From the NCBI GenBank assembly GCA_900143615.1, contig FREU01000005.1, forward strand, positions 228,238 through 292,237: a stretch of 64,000 nt of DNA, given 5' to 3'. Source of the stretch: Rhodobacteraceae bacterium Alg231-30 (lineage in GTDB: Bacteria > Pseudomonadota > Alphaproteobacteria > Rhodobacterales > Rhodobacteraceae). Shown here in pieces: positions 24,483-33,163 of this stretch (positions within the stretch are counted from its first letter, which is position 1; the number at the start of each line of letters is the position of its first letter). Made by a program: the position numbers and the translations under genes. The notes below the pieces were generated by a model. That model made no database searches and had not been told where the DNA came from. It saw only the letters and a program-made list of their open reading frames with translations.

Positions 24483-25163
24483 GTGCCCAAATCCCCTAAC
24501 CGCTCCGACCGGCTCTATGCCTTAATTGAAATTCTCAAAGACGGGCGACTGCATCGCGCCGAGGATCTGTCCAAGCGTATGGGCGTCTCACTGCGCACAA
24601 TCTATCGGGATATGGATACTTTAGCGGCTAGCGGTGTCCCGGTGGAAGGCGCACGCGGCGCAGGGTACAGCGCGAGAGCCGCGATCACCTTGCCGCCGTT
24701 GAACCTGACTGAAACAGAACTTGAAGCCTTACACATCGGCCTCGCGGTTGTTGGCAACGGCATGGAAGGCGAGTTGCGAGAAGCTGCGGAAACCTTGTCG
24801 TCAAAAATTGATGCAGTACTTCCCGAAGACGCAGGTGGTGCGCCACGCAGCTTCGGATTTGCGGTTTATCCATTTGCCGATGCTGCTCACGGGTTTCAAC
24901 ATCTCACCGTATTGCGCACGGCAATCAGGTCACGCCAAAAGTTACGTTTGCAACTGGAAAATGGGATGTCTTGTGACGTGCGTCCCCTTAAGATGGATTA
25001 CTGGGGGCGGGTCTGGACCTGCGTCGTTTGGGATGACACGAACAATGACTTTGCAAGCTTGCGGCTTGACCAGATGCAAGATGTCTCTGTTCTGCCAGGA
25101 TTATTTGTTGATGAACCTGGAAAACGTTTGAAGGACTACCTCGCCCGCGAGAGTGACCGCTAA
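24483..25163 (+). CDS. YafY-like HTH/WYL-domain transcriptional regulator
   Basis: A 226-residue regulator starting with GTG. An N-terminal HTH_11 domain is seen in RSDRLYALIEILKDGRLHRAEDLSKRMGVSLRTIYRDMDTL (key parts RLYALIEIL and SLRTIYRDMDTL, about residues 8-48), then a winged turn GVPVEGARGAGY. The C-terminal part (about 135-215) is WYL-like, with RPLKMDYWGRVW in place of the W-Y-L core. WYL domains sense ligands, in some cases nucleic acids. It is transcribed away from tatABC; its targets are not known. Confidence 0.88.
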   Translation: MPKSPNRSDRLYALIEILKDGRLHRAEDLSKRMGVSLRTIYRDMDTLAASGVPVEGARGAGYSARAAITLPPLNLTETELEALHIGLAVVGNGMEGELREAAETLSSKIDAVLPEDAGGAPRSFGFAVYPFADAAHGFQHLTVLRTAIRSRQKLRLQLENGMSCDVRPLKMDYWGRVWTCVVWDDTNNDFASLRLDQMQDVSVLPGLFVDEPGKRLKDYLARESDR

Positions 25164-25183
25164 AACCTTCTGTGTCTCACACT

Positions 25184-26257
25184 TTAAACTGGGAAAACAA
25201 AACACCGATCCCTTCGGATCGTTAACCACAACGGCGTGCCAGTTTTCGGCAAAAACACATTGGGCACCGTGACCTTTAGATCAGAGCCATCGTGATCCAT
25301 GCTGAACTCAACAAGGCTTTCATTGCCCATAAAACGCGCACGCCGCACAATGCCGCGCGCAGCCACACCATCAGTTGCCGTCGGCAGCGGCCCTTTGCCG
25401 CCACGATCGAAATCCAGTTTCAAATGCTGAGGCCGGATCACCACCTCGACAGGAGCACCATCCACCAAACCTGGTGTTAGAAACTGCCCAAAAGGCGTTT
25501 CCGTAAGCGCACCTTTACTTGTGCTGCGGATCACATTGATATCACTAAAAAATGCAACCGCTTGCTTATCAACAGGCGCGTTGTAAATATTGTACGGAGC
25601 GCCCTGTTGTACAATTGTTCCGTCGCGCATCAGCGCAATTTCGTCGGCCATTCGCATGGCTTCTTCCGGTTCATGGGTAACCAACAAAACCGCAGTGTCC
25701 TCGTCCTTTAGTAGCGCAAGCGTCTGATCACGGATGCCATCCCGAAGGCGGTTATCCAATCCAGAAAAAGGCTCATCCATCAGCATAATACGTGGCCTAG
25801 GAGCCAAGGCCCGCGCCAAGGCAATGCGCTGCTGCTCGCCTCCGGACAAAACATGCGGGAACTCATCTATTGTCCATTCCAGATTTACTTTGGCAAGCAA
25901 CTCTTCGACGCGCGCGCGTTTCTCGCCCTTGGTCCCTTTTAACCCAAAGGCCACGTTGTCGGACACGCTCAAATGTGGAAACAGCGCAAAGTCTTGAAAC
26001 ATCAGACCAATCTGCCTCCGCTCTGGCGGAATGCGAAATACGGTGTCGCAAATCAACTGACCATCGACATAGATTTCGCCACTGTCTTGCATATCAACGC
26101 CAGCAATCATGCGCAGTGTCGTCGATTTTCCGCAACCGGATGGTCCCAACAAACACGTCACCTGCCCCGGCTGGATGGTTAAGGACACATCATCGACAAC
26201 CATTCTATCGCCAAACGCACGGCGCAGGTTTCGGATTTCTAATCGGGGAATGGGCAT
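25184..26257 (-). CDS. Iron(III)-type ABC transporter ATP-binding protein (FbpC/PotA-like)
   Basis: A 357-residue ATPase of the CUT/Fe/polyamine importer group. Walker A GPSGCGKST is at residues 38-46, the signature LSGGEQQR and Walker B RIMLMDEP follow, and a TOBE-like C-terminal domain ends the protein. Start MPIPRLEIRNL at 26257 is chosen because similarity begins there; an upstream in-frame ATG at 26362 would add 35 residues. The short FSGLDNRLRD D-loop and C-terminal length favour the FbpC/AfuC ferric iron type. No permease or binding protein gene is adjacent, so it is an orphan here. Confidence 0.85.
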   Translation of the reverse strand: MPIPRLEIRNLRRAFGDRMVVDDVSLTIQPGQVTCLLGPSGCGKSTTLRMIAGVDMQDSGEIYVDGQLICDTVFRIPPERRQIGLMFQDFALFPHLSVSDNVAFGLKGTKGEKRARVEELLAKVNLEWTIDEFPHVLSGGEQQRIALARALAPRPRIMLMDEPFSGLDNRLRDGIRDQTLALLKDEDTAVLLVTHEPEEAMRMADEIALMRDGTIVQQGAPYNIYNAPVDKQAVAFFSDINVIRSTSKGALTETPFGQFLTPGLVDGAPVEVVIRPQHLKLDFDRGGKGPLPTATDGVAARGIVRRARFMGNESLVEFSMDHDGSDLKVTVPNVFLPKTGTPLWLTIRRDRCFVFPV

Positions 26258-26449
26258 GGAATTCGGCGACTGCAAACCGGACCTCTTGTAGTCTCCGATG
26301 GAAATTATCGGATTTGACGCAGATGTAGCAGCCAGCATTGAGCACATCAACCCTGCGCGCACAATGCCCCTTTAGTGCCTATCCACGACCCTACTCCGTT
26401 CCTAACGAAACGCTATCCAAACCCGGTCGTCGAAAGGAACGAAAAGCAG

Positions 26450-27604
26450 CTAAGCCTCTGCGACCAAATCAAAGCTTTTTTCTCCCAAGATCCGCCCGTT
26501 AACTTGAATCGCTAATTTGTGCGGCCCCGGATACAACGTGAAAGTGGTTGCGTTGCCTTTCAAGTTATGGCGCTTTGACAGATTTATTTGGCCACCGGTG
26601 GGCACCTTGGACTGTTTGAGTTTAAACACTTTTTGACCGACACGGCCATTTGGTCGGTGGAACGTTAGAATATAGTCCACCAGAACGGGCACGTCAGAAT
26701 TCGCCTTTGTAGCCAAGCAAACCGTAAACTCTAATGCCTGTCCGATGATGACGCTCTCTGTATCCAAGGACAACATCTCAAGCTCAACAGGAGCCTCGGC
26801 ATGATACCCCAGCAAGGCCAATGCGTTAACGTCCCCGACTTTCACCGCCGTGCGCAACGCATGACGTGTCATCCATTGAAGTTCCTTCTCCTTCTGTAGC
26901 CCCGTTTCGGCCCAGTCCTGCAATCGCGCAACCACCCGATCCGGTGCAATTTTGGAAATGTCATTCAGATGATTGGCCACCGATCGTGTCACATAGCGCG
27001 TTGGATCTGCGTGCAGCCGATCCAACAACTCAAGCGGTGCCAGCGGGTCCAAATCGATTTTCTTGGCCCAAGGCAACTTTGGGCGTGTGCCTTCACTCAC
27101 CAGTCGACGCACATGATAGTTTTCATCCACCGCCCAATCTTGCAGCCGCGCCCATGTTTCTTCAGGCCAGCGATTAAGAAACGGTCGAATATAAAACTCC
27201 ATCGAAAAGCGTTTGGTGGCTTCAAAAAGCAAATCCAGCGCTCGGTCGCGATGGGCCTCCAGACCATGCCGGACAGCCAGAATGCCAGGGACCGCATGGA
27301 TGAACCGGCCAAAATCATCGTCCATCAGCTCGGGATTCAACCTGTCAGGCATCGCCAATTCGAGTTGGTCTGCCATGGTTGGGAAATCTTGTGCCAATTG
27401 AGCTTCGATACAATCCGCGATCCAGTCTAGACGCTCTAAAAGCTCTCGCCCTTGCAAGCCAGCAAGACAATCAACATGGAACTTTCGAGCATCAAAATGG
27501 GGCAATCCAGCGGCGTATTCCGCCGCCAGATCACTTAAGCTATCAGCATTAAAAAGCTGATCTTTCAGAGAAAACCCCTGAGACACACCAACACCCCTAG
27601 CCAC
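26450..27604 (-). CDS. AlkC-like DNA alkylation repair glycosylase with C-terminal Ig-like domain
   Basis: A 384-residue protein. The first part (about 1-270) is all-helical with HEAT-like units, including WPEETWARLQDWAVDENYHVRRLVSEG (shortened: WARLQDWAVDENYHVRRL) and YVTRSVANHLNDISKIAPD, the patterns of AlkC/AlkD alkylpurine DNA glycosylases. The last 100 residues are beta-rich, resembling the C-terminal Ig-like domain of AlkC-alpha proteins (YILTFHRPNGRVGQKVFKLK). These enzymes excise 3-methyl adducts without base flipping. The SDR gene upstream ends 4 bases before this start, so they are probably co-transcribed. Naming relies on remembered family features. Confidence 0.8.
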   Translation of the reverse strand: MARGVGVSQGFSLKDQLFNADSLSDLAAEYAAGLPHFDARKFHVDCLAGLQGRELLERLDWIADCIEAQLAQDFPTMADQLELAMPDRLNPELMDDDFGRFIHAVPGILAVRHGLEAHRDRALDLLFEATKRFSMEFYIRPFLNRWPEETWARLQDWAVDENYHVRRLVSEGTRPKLPWAKKIDLDPLAPLELLDRLHADPTRYVTRSVANHLNDISKIAPDRVVARLQDWAETGLQKEKELQWMTRHALRTAVKVGDVNALALLGYHAEAPVELEMLSLDTESVIIGQALEFTVCLATKANSDVPVLVDYILTFHRPNGRVGQKVFKLKQSKVPTGGQINLSKRHNLKGNATTFTLYPGPHKLAIQVNGRILGEKSFDLVAEA

Positions 27605-27608
27605 GACA

Positions 27609-28388
27609 TTACATCGTGGAGTTCACGCCGCCACCGTCCAACAATACATTCTGCCCGACAATGAAACCAGCGTGCTGAGAGCATAAAAAAGCGCAGGTCG
27701 AGCCAAATTCTTCGGCGGTCCCATAACGTCCTGCAGGAATGGTTTTGCAACGGTTCACTTTGGCGTCGTCCACAGAAATACCCTGCTGTTTAGAGACGCC
27801 CGCATCCAGCGCAGCCGCCCGATCTGTTGCATGAATGCCTGGCAATAGATTGTTGATGGTTACACCACTGCCAGCCACTTGCCGCGAGGTGCCCGCAACA
27901 TAACCGGTCAAACCGGCGCGGGCTGAGTTTGACAGTCCCAAAACCGGTATTGGCGCTTTGACCGACTGCGATGTAATATTCACAACTCGCCCCCAACCGC
28001 GCTCCATCATCGCTGGTACCAAAGCCTTAATCAAAGTAATCGGCGTCAGCATGTTCGCATCCAAGGCCTTGATGAAATCATCGCGATCCCAATCGGTCCA
28101 CATGCCTGGAGGCGGTCCTCCGGCATTATTGACCAGAATATCGACACCTTCCGCCGCCGCGATCAAAGCGGCCTGACCGTCCGCTGTGGACACATCACAA
28201 GCGACAGTTTCAACATTGACGCCAAATTCGTCACGTATTGCGGCAGCTGAGGCCTCCAGCGCCTCAACGCCGCGCGCATTCATCACAAGGTCGACGCCTT
28301 CCGCAGCAAGTGCACGCGCGCAGCCTAAACCGAGCCCTTTTGATGATGCGCATATGAGCGCCTTTTTACCTTTAATTCCCAGATCCAT
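27609..28388 (-). CDS. Atypical SDR-family oxidoreductase lacking the canonical catalytic motif
   Basis: A 259-residue Rossmann protein of the short-chain dehydrogenase/reductase superfamily. The cofactor motif reads ASSKGLGLG instead of TGxxxGxG, NNAG is present, and the usual YxxxK active site is replaced by SNSAR (LGLSNSARAGLTGY). Ser of NITSQS is kept. A subgroup of SDRs labelled beta-ketoacyl-reductase-like has the same departures, so this is a family trait, not a recent loss. Reaction unknown; it may be a reductase with a different acid/base or a non-catalytic binder. The gene is followed closely by the AlkC-like gene. Confidence 0.85.
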   Translation of the reverse strand: MDLGIKGKKALICASSKGLGLGCARALAAEGVDLVMNARGVEALEASAAAIRDEFGVNVETVACDVSTADGQAALIAAAEGVDILVNNAGGPPPGMWTDWDRDDFIKALDANMLTPITLIKALVPAMMERGWGRVVNITSQSVKAPIPVLGLSNSARAGLTGYVAGTSRQVAGSGVTINNLLPGIHATDRAAALDAGVSKQQGISVDDAKVNRCKTIPAGRYGTAEEFGSTCAFLCSQHAGFIVGQNVLLDGGGVNSTM

Positions 28389-28538
28389 GCGAATCTCCCC
28401 ATTGTGTTGGCATCAGAAAACACTCAAATATGCCTTATTGCCAGTGTATTGCCGAAGGTCGGGCCTCGCCCTGCCACATTTACTCGTCAAAATACCGATG
28501 AATTGTTACGCTGAAGATCACCTCACCATACTACCACG

Positions 28539-29579
28539 ATGGAGCGCACCCCAAATATGCCAACTGATCAAGGACAGCCGAACCTGCCATCCCAACGGCT
28601 TCCTGTCTACGTCGCAGAAACGCTGGTCGTCTCCAATGGCGCCAACCTTGGCGACGCATTGTCTTTTGCCAATGAGATTGTTCCAGACGACATCTACACA
28701 TTAGGAGCCTACGCGGAACAAGAAAGTCTCTCGCTGCTGGCTCAAGCCGAAGGCGTGTATGTGGTTGCTCAAGAATCTTCGTTAGGAGTTTCAGGCGCGC
28801 GTGTTGTGCCAGATTGCGTCGCAACGTTTATGCCACCTAGCGGCGACACCATCGAAGTTCTGGTATTGGTTGAAGTCGACGACGAAGGAAATGTCGCGCA
28901 AATCTACGGCGCACCGCTCGCACCACTTGTGCCGAAAACAGACTATGCGCTGGTTGGCGTAGACTGTGAAATCGCCTTGATGCGCCTTGCACAGCTCGCG
29001 TGTGTTAGCTTCACGCGTGGAACCCGTGTAACAATGGCAACCGGTCAGCAAGCACCAATCGAACAGCTAAAAATCGGCGACCGTGTACTAACGCGCGATG
29101 ATGGAGCCCAAAAAATTCGATGGATCGGGCATACAACGCAACGCGCAACGGGAGAATTCGCTCCAATCGTCATCACTGCCGGAACTTTGAACAACACCAA
29201 TGATTTGCGCGTCAGCCCTGATCATCGCCTCTTTATCTACCAACGTCACGACCACATTGGCGCAGGACGTTCTGAATTGCTCGTCAAAGCGCGCCATCTC
29301 ATCAATGGGGCCAGCGTGTATGCACAGGAAGGCGGGTTTGTCGACTATTTCCAGATCATGTTCGACACCCACCAGATTATTTTTGCCGAGGGTATTTCTG
29401 CGGAAACCATGCAATTTGACCCCAGAACACGCCCTGCCCTTCCGTCAGACTTGCGCGAAAAACTTCAAACGCCAGCCGGGGGAACACATTCCGACACGTC
29501 TTCCCATCTGGAAGTTCACGAAAGCCTACTGGATCGTCCCGATGTGGCAGCCCTGCTTAAACGGGCGTCATCCAAGTAA
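28539..29579 (+). CDS. Hint-domain protein (Rhodobacterales Hint_2 type)
   Basis: A 346-residue protein. The central part (about 150-300) is a hedgehog/intein-type domain: CVSFTRGTRVTMATG starts it with the Cys-containing block A, IEQLKIGDRVLTRDDG follows, and LRVSPDHRLFI is block B with its SPxH-like motif. The N-terminal 140 residues form a separate unknown domain. Such Hint_2 proteins are frequent in Rhodobacteraceae, often as tails of RTX-type secreted proteins, but their processing role is not known. An in-frame ATG at 28557 with GGAG upstream is an alternative start. No RTX repeats are present here. Confidence 0.8.
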   Translation: MERTPNMPTDQGQPNLPSQRLPVYVAETLVVSNGANLGDALSFANEIVPDDIYTLGAYAEQESLSLLAQAEGVYVVAQESSLGVSGARVVPDCVATFMPPSGDTIEVLVLVEVDDEGNVAQIYGAPLAPLVPKTDYALVGVDCEIALMRLAQLACVSFTRGTRVTMATGQQAPIEQLKIGDRVLTRDDGAQKIRWIGHTTQRATGEFAPIVITAGTLNNTNDLRVSPDHRLFIYQRHDHIGAGRSELLVKARHLINGASVYAQEGGFVDYFQIMFDTHQIIFAEGISAETMQFDPRTRPALPSDLREKLQTPAGGTHSDTSSHLEVHESLLDRPDVAALLKRASSK

Positions 29580-29630
29580 AACGTGTGCTTTTCCTTGCGG
29601 TTTAGCGCACAGCAACCTATACGCGCGGCC

Positions 29631-31238
29631 ATGTTGGACACAGCCTCAAACCGCCCCGAACTGCCGCCCGAGATCGCGCGACGTCGCACTTTTGCGATTA
29701 TTTCGCATCCGGACGCCGGTAAGACGACACTAACTGAGAAATTTCTTCTCTATGGTGGTGCGATCCAAATGGCTGGACAGGTGCGCGCAAAAGGTGAAGC
29801 GCGCCGCACGCGATCAGACTTCATGCAGATGGAAAAAGATCGTGGCATCTCGGTCTCGGCCTCGGCAATGTCTTTTGATTTCAACGGCCTGCGATTCAAT
29901 CTTGTTGACACACCCGGTCACTCCGACTTCTCGGAAGACACATATCGCACACTCACCGCAGTGGACGCAGCGGTCATGGTTGTGGACGGCGCCAAAGGCG
30001 TCGAAAGCCAAACGCGTAAACTCTTTGAAGTTTGCCGCCTGCGCGACCTTCCAATCCTGACCTTCTGTAATAAAATGGACCGCGAAAGCCGCGAGACGTT
30101 TGATATCATTGATGAGATTCAGGAAAACCTTGCGATTGATGTGACGCCGGCCAGCTGGCCAATTGGCGTTGGTCGCGAATTCATGGGCTGTTATGACATG
30201 CTCAATGACCGTCTTGAGCTGATGGACCGTGCGGACCGCAATGTGGTCGCTGAAACCATCCAGATAAAAGGCTTGGATGATCCAGCCTTGGCGGATCATA
30301 TTCCTGCACACCTGTTGGAACAGTTACAGGAAGAAGTCGAAATGGCGCGCGAACTGCTCCCGACTTTGGACCCGCAGGCAGTTCTCGAAGGTCACATGAC
30401 ACCCATCTGGTTTGGGTCTGCGATCAATTCGTTTGGCGTCAAAGAACTGATGGAAGGCATTGGGTCATACGGCCCCGAGCCACAGGTGCAAAAAGCGCAC
30501 CCCCGCGGGATTTCACCAGAAGAGAAGAAAGTGGCCGGTTTTGTCTTTAAAGTCCAAGCCAACATGGACCCCAAACATCGCGACCGTGTTGCCTTTGTGC
30601 GCATGGCGTCAGGCCACTTTAAGCGCGGTATGAAGCTGACACATGTGCGCACTAAAAAGCCTATGGCAATCTCAAATCCTGTGCTGTTTCTAGCGTCCGA
30701 TCGCGAACTTGCCGAAGAGGCTTGGGCGGGCGACATCATCGGCATTCCCAACCACGGCCAGCTGCGCATTGGTGACACGCTCACCGAGGGTGAAGCCCTA
30801 CGTGTGAGTGGCATTCCAAGCTTTGCGCCAGAGCTTTTGCAAGGCATCCGTGCAGGCGACCCGATGAAGGCGAAGCATCTTGAAAAAGCGCTGATGCAAT
30901 TTGCCGAAGAAGGCGCTGCCAAAGTTTTCAAACCGATGATCGGTTCTGGCTTCATCGTGGGGGTTGTCGGCCAACTTCAATTTGAGGTGCTCGCCAGTCG
31001 GATCGAGATGGAATACGGGCTTCCTGTGCGATTTGAGCAAAGCCAGTTCACCTCTGCACGTTGGGTAAACGGCGACACGCAGGCCATTGATAAGTTTGTA
31101 AATACCAACAAACAACATATCAGTTATGACCATGACGGCGACGTAGTATATCTGACCCGCCTTCAGTGGGACATTGATCGGGTTGAGCGTGACTATTCAG
31201 ACATCAAGCTCACAGCCACCAAGGAAATGATGGTCTGA
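29631..31238 (+). CDS. prfC: Peptide chain release factor 3
   Basis: A 535-residue GTPase that removes RF1/RF2 from ribosomes after termination. G-motifs HPDAGKTT (26-33), DTPGHSDF and NKMD are visible, and GDAxRRxxxxEKERGISV-like signature appears as RSDFMQMEKDRGISV. ATG 29631 (MLDTASNRP) gives normal RF3 length; an in-frame start at 29583 would add an unconserved segment. It differs from EF-G by lacking domain IV. Confidence 0.95.
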   Translation: MLDTASNRPELPPEIARRRTFAIISHPDAGKTTLTEKFLLYGGAIQMAGQVRAKGEARRTRSDFMQMEKDRGISVSASAMSFDFNGLRFNLVDTPGHSDFSEDTYRTLTAVDAAVMVVDGAKGVESQTRKLFEVCRLRDLPILTFCNKMDRESRETFDIIDEIQENLAIDVTPASWPIGVGREFMGCYDMLNDRLELMDRADRNVVAETIQIKGLDDPALADHIPAHLLEQLQEEVEMARELLPTLDPQAVLEGHMTPIWFGSAINSFGVKELMEGIGSYGPEPQVQKAHPRGISPEEKKVAGFVFKVQANMDPKHRDRVAFVRMASGHFKRGMKLTHVRTKKPMAISNPVLFLASDRELAEEAWAGDIIGIPNHGQLRIGDTLTEGEALRVSGIPSFAPELLQGIRAGDPMKAKHLEKALMQFAEEGAAKVFKPMIGSGFIVGVVGQLQFEVLASRIEMEYGLPVRFEQSQFTSARWVNGDTQAIDKFVNTNKQHISYDHDGDVVYLTRLQWDIDRVERDYSDIKLTATKEMMV

Positions 31239-31250
31239 TCTGATCCACGA

Positions 31251-31275
31251 TTGCATGGGGGAATCCCCCATGCAA
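31251..31275 (+). terminator. Perfect inverted repeat after prfC
   Basis: TTGCATGGGGG (31251-31261) and CCCCCATGCAA (31265-31275) form a perfect 11-bp stem with an AAT loop, 12 bases past the prfC stop. No T-run follows. It covers the place where a ribosome binding site for ATG 31286 would be, which is why a later start is preferred for the next gene. Confidence 0.5.
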
Positions 31276-31327
31276 CAGTACCCGCATGACCAGTTCCGAC
31301 CCGACTTTTCCCGGTGGTTTCCCCGCC

Positions 31328-32041
31328 ATGTCCGACCGATACGAAGGCCGTCGCGCGCCTTTCGATTTTGGACCTGAGAGCCTACCTCCCGTTGACGCGG
31401 ACCTTGCCGCATTGCGCCTCTCTCTTTTGCCCCAAGCTGCATCGCAAAAACAACGTAGCGATCCGAACACCTCTTGGGCTCGAAAGCGACGGCAAATTGC
31501 GGAAGAATTCGTTGGCAATTCCGAATTGGCATTTCTGAATGCCCAATTGATTTCCAATCTGCGCAAGCGGTCTCAACCAGCCCATTGCGCTGCGTTGTTC
31601 TGTCGGATTTGGGCAGAAGAAGCTGGCCATCTTATCGAGGTGCTGTCACTTCGCTGGCAAGTCAGTTCTGTACAGACATTTGCCGACCACGGCCAAACCG
31701 CGGCACAGCGCGAAGTTGGGCAAGCTCTTAAAATGCTGTTTGGAATCATGAAACTCTATGAGTTTGAGCGCAGCTTTAGTGGCCGCACGCCTCAAGAGCC
31801 CTTTGGTATTGGAAAGCGCAACAAGTCGCGTCTGCCGCTGGATATGGAGCCGTTTTCGTTAAAGTCAGGAGGTCTCGATATCAACCTGATTACACCGGTT
31901 TGGCAATTGGCAAAAACCGACGAGGTGATCCGCCCGCTTGTTGATCATTTGCTTGGCACGCTCATATCCGAAGACAGCGGTGTTTTGCGCCGCCTCAAAC
32001 TGATGCGCGATACCAAGTTGAAGAACGAGACGAACCGATGA
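31328..32041 (+). CDS. Unknown protein paired with a glycosyltransferase
   Basis: A 237-residue protein I do not recognise (MSDRYEGRRAPFDFG...). It is mainly helical, with a basic stretch near residues 45-55 (SWARKRRQIAEE) and no signal peptide or membrane segment. An in-frame ATG at 31286 would add 14 residues but lies right behind the prfC hairpin. The stop overlaps the glycosyltransferase ATG by 4 bases (ATGA), so the two are translationally coupled and may act together, for example in glycan or surface modification. Confidence 0.72.
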   Translation: MSDRYEGRRAPFDFGPESLPPVDADLAALRLSLLPQAASQKQRSDPNTSWARKRRQIAEEFVGNSELAFLNAQLISNLRKRSQPAHCAALFCRIWAEEAGHLIEVLSLRWQVSSVQTFADHGQTAAQREVGQALKMLFGIMKLYEFERSFSGRTPQEPFGIGKRNKSRLPLDMEPFSLKSGGLDINLITPVWQLAKTDEVIRPLVDHLLGTLISEDSGVLRRLKLMRDTKLKNETNR

Positions 32042-33021
32042 CTCGATGGGGCATTGTTTCAACCGTTAAGGCCCCCGCCCGCGAAATATTGGATTTTGTC
32101 GCACATCATCTGGACCTCGGTGCGGACCACATTTGGATCTATTTGGACGCCCGTAACGAAAAAGCACAACTGGCGCTTGAGGCTCACCCACAGGTGACAG
32201 TGACCCGCACTGATAGCAGCTATTGGAAGGCGAACAAAAAGCAAAAACCCCCGATGCATCAAGTCCGCCAAACCTTCAACGCCAAGCACGCATATGCCCA
32301 AGCAGACAATGTCGACTGGCTACTACACATTGATGTTGATGAGTTTATCTGGCCGCAATCAAACGTCTCTGAAATACTCGATGCCTTGCCCCAAGAATGC
32401 CTGTCGGCCAGAGTTTATCCCTCGGAAGCCATGTCCTCGGACGGCGTTGATGATGCTGATCCAGAGGTAACTTGGTTCAAGGCTTGGATATCAGGCAAAC
32501 AGGGGCGCCGAGCAATCTCTCGTCAGCTATATCCCAACTATGGTGACTACGTAAAAGGCGGATTTGTCAGCCATGTCGCGGGAAAACTGTTCGCAAGGAC
32601 CCGCGTGCAAGGCATCCAAATACGCATTCACAAAGTTACACTGGATGGCGTCGAGGTTTCCGAGGAATGCACCCTTCAGTCCATGGAACTCTTGCACCTT
32701 CACATTACAGACTGGGAAACTTGGCAGAAAAAGTTCGATTACCGACACGAAAAAGGGTCTTATCGCGCGGAACTTCGCACTGCCTTGCCAAAACATGGCG
32801 TTGGCCTCACCATTCACCAGGTTTTTGAAAACATCTCAAAGATACCTGGTGGGATGGAGCATTTCTATGGCGAAGTCTGCCGTGCAACGCCTCAACTGCG
32901 TCAAAGGTTAGACCAACATGGTCTTCTGCGTGCCTATCGGCTTGAGCTTGACCGCAAAAGGAAAGCCTACTTTCCTGACTTCCAAGCTGGCCCACGCACT
33001 GAAATCCCAAAAAATCCGTAA
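32038..33021 (+). CDS. Glycosyltransferase family 2-like protein (Glyco_tranf_2_4 type)
   Basis: A 327-residue cytoplasmic protein. The opening STVKAPAREILDFVAHHLDLGADHIWIYLD and the central LLHIDVDEFIWP (about residues 97-108, a DxD metal/sugar-nucleotide site) match the group of GT2-like enzymes that begin with a contact-to-eye-line pattern ExxExxxHHLxxGVDHxxIYxD. Similar genes are common in roseobacters, often several per genome, with unknown acceptor. Translation is coupled to the preceding unknown gene. Confidence 0.85.
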   Translation: MTRWGIVSTVKAPAREILDFVAHHLDLGADHIWIYLDARNEKAQLALEAHPQVTVTRTDSSYWKANKKQKPPMHQVRQTFNAKHAYAQADNVDWLLHIDVDEFIWPQSNVSEILDALPQECLSARVYPSEAMSSDGVDDADPEVTWFKAWISGKQGRRAISRQLYPNYGDYVKGGFVSHVAGKLFARTRVQGIQIRIHKVTLDGVEVSEECTLQSMELLHLHITDWETWQKKFDYRHEKGSYRAELRTALPKHGVGLTIHQVFENISKIPGGMEHFYGEVCRATPQLRQRLDQHGLLRAYRLELDRKRKAYFPDFQAGPRTEIPKNP

Positions 33022-33035
33022 AAAACGGGCGTTTG

Positions 33036-33064
33036 TTGACCGTTGCCTCTGCTTGGGCTACAAG
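33036..33064 (+). promoter_or_regulatory. Sigma-70-type promoter before the DEAD-box helicase
   Basis: TTGACC (33036-33041) and TACAAG (33059-33064) are separated by exactly 17 bases. Transcription would begin near 33071, giving a leader of about 93 bases before the helicase ATG at 33164. Leaders of this kind often carry cold or autoregulatory control of RNA helicases, which is a possibility only. Confidence 0.6.
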
Positions 33065-33163
33065 GCGCGCACGGATCGACGACGCCTGCGGGCACATGGC
33101 CACGCGGGCCCGATCCAATTTTGATGTGACGGGCCAAAGTGAGTCCGTAAACCACGGATACAT

